64,000 nucleotides of DNA from Bryobacterales bacterium (GTDB lineage Bacteria > Acidobacteriota > Terriglobia > Bryobacterales > Bryobacteraceae): NCBI GenBank assembly GCA_027452065.1, contig DAIDHC010000110.1:1-64000 (forward strand), in the 5' to 3' direction. Below are positions 63,438-64,000 of this stretch, in pieces. A program made the position numbers and the translations under genes. The notes under the pieces were generated by a model, which ran no database searches, was not told the DNA's origin, and saw only the letters and a program-made list of their open reading frames with translations. Each line of letters opens with the position of its first letter. Position 1 is the stretch's first letter.

Positions 63438-64000
63438 AGCTCGACTGCCTTCAGCTTGATCTTCTCGATGTCATAGTCGCCCAGGCCCAGGCCGGCGGCG
63501 TACTCAATGTGGCCCGGTTCCCGAATGAAGATGTTGTGCTGCGGATCCAGTTGGCGGCTCCTCCACAAATGCTCCTTCGAGCGGTCCCACAACGACGGCG
63601 CCCCCTCCTGCTTTCGCTTCGCCTCGATCACTTCCAGCAGCATCCTGTCCATCGCCACCGGATCGGTTCCAAACTGCATCATCTTCGGATAAAAGCGGTA
63701 CTTTTTGTCGCGATTGAACGGACCTCCATGCCACACGCCCCGCAGGCCGTCCATCACGCTCAGCACCGTTCTCGATCGAAGCGGCTCAACCGATGCCAGC
63801 GTTCCGATAAAGGAATATGTGTTCGTCTTCTCAAACCGGTGCGAGCGAGCTACGTTCGAAAAATCCCCATACGCGATGTTTTTCAAACAGCCCGTCACTC
63901 CCGCCGCCTGGTGTTCCTTCATATTCGGGACATTGATGATTTTTGTGAAGCGTTCCGACACCATCCGCACCAGGTTCGATCGAGTGTCGTCCTCGCCGAA
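63434..64000 (-). CDS. DUF362 domain protein (5' end beyond window)
   Basis: 'KIINVPNMKEHQAAGVTGCLKNIAYGDFSNVAR', 'GTDPVAMDRMLLEVIEAKR'; frame stays open to the window edge. Confidence 0.8.
   Translation of the reverse strand, partial: FGEDDTRSNLVRMVSERFTKIINVPNMKEHQAAGVTGCLKNIAYGDFSNVARSHRFEKTNTYSFIGTLASVEPLRSRTVLSVMDGLRGVWHGGPFNRDKKYRFYPKMMQFGTDPVAMDRMLLEVIEAKRKQEGAPSLWDRSKEHLWRSRQLDPQHNIFIREPGHIEYAAGLGLGDYDIEKIKLKAVEL

Noticed and set aside
1-64000. Search for CRISPR arrays, tRNA/rRNA genes, IS elements, phage or defence genes
   Set aside because: No regularly spaced repeats, tRNA-like cloverleaf, transposase, integrase or phage structural motifs were recognised by eye; a tRNAscan/Infernal run would be needed to exclude small RNAs.

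Overview
A 64 kb, GC-rich bacterial chromosomal window with about 50 convincing protein-coding genes and no recognisable tRNA, rRNA, CRISPR, IS or prophage elements. TIGR03437-type and Oar-like TonB-receptor proteins, many Tat/Sec-exported enzymes, BNR-repeat proteins and a tricorn-like protease suggest an acidobacterium of the Solibacter/Bryobacter type (inference). Recognisable blocks are: the end of an exopolysaccharide locus; a coupled GNAT/HDAC pair behind an OmpA-like gene; an IorAB-type molybdenum hydroxylase; a tricorn protease, response-regulator/thioredoxin-reductase-like fusion and cNMP-domain histidine kinase group; a glycogen debranching/SDR/Gfo-Idh group; MurJ; a sulfite dehydrogenase plus fused tri-heme cbb3 oxidase operon; a P3A H+-ATPase; a Tat-exported SelA-like PLP protein with a secreted triple-RidA protein and a BNR protein; an FGGY kinase / S1P-lyase-like / MFS operon; a formylglycine-generating enzyme / parvulin pair; a DeoR, class II aldolase and sugar ABC transporter locus whose aldolase has encapsulation-peptide-like termini; an Oar-like receptor; a tandem pair of uncharacterised paralogs; and a DUF362/amidohydrolase operon. 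The most interesting candidates are the sulfite-to-oxygen operon, the exported PLP/RidA module and the aldolase with microcompartment-like termini. All calls come from reading the sequence and supplied ORFs; no database search was run.
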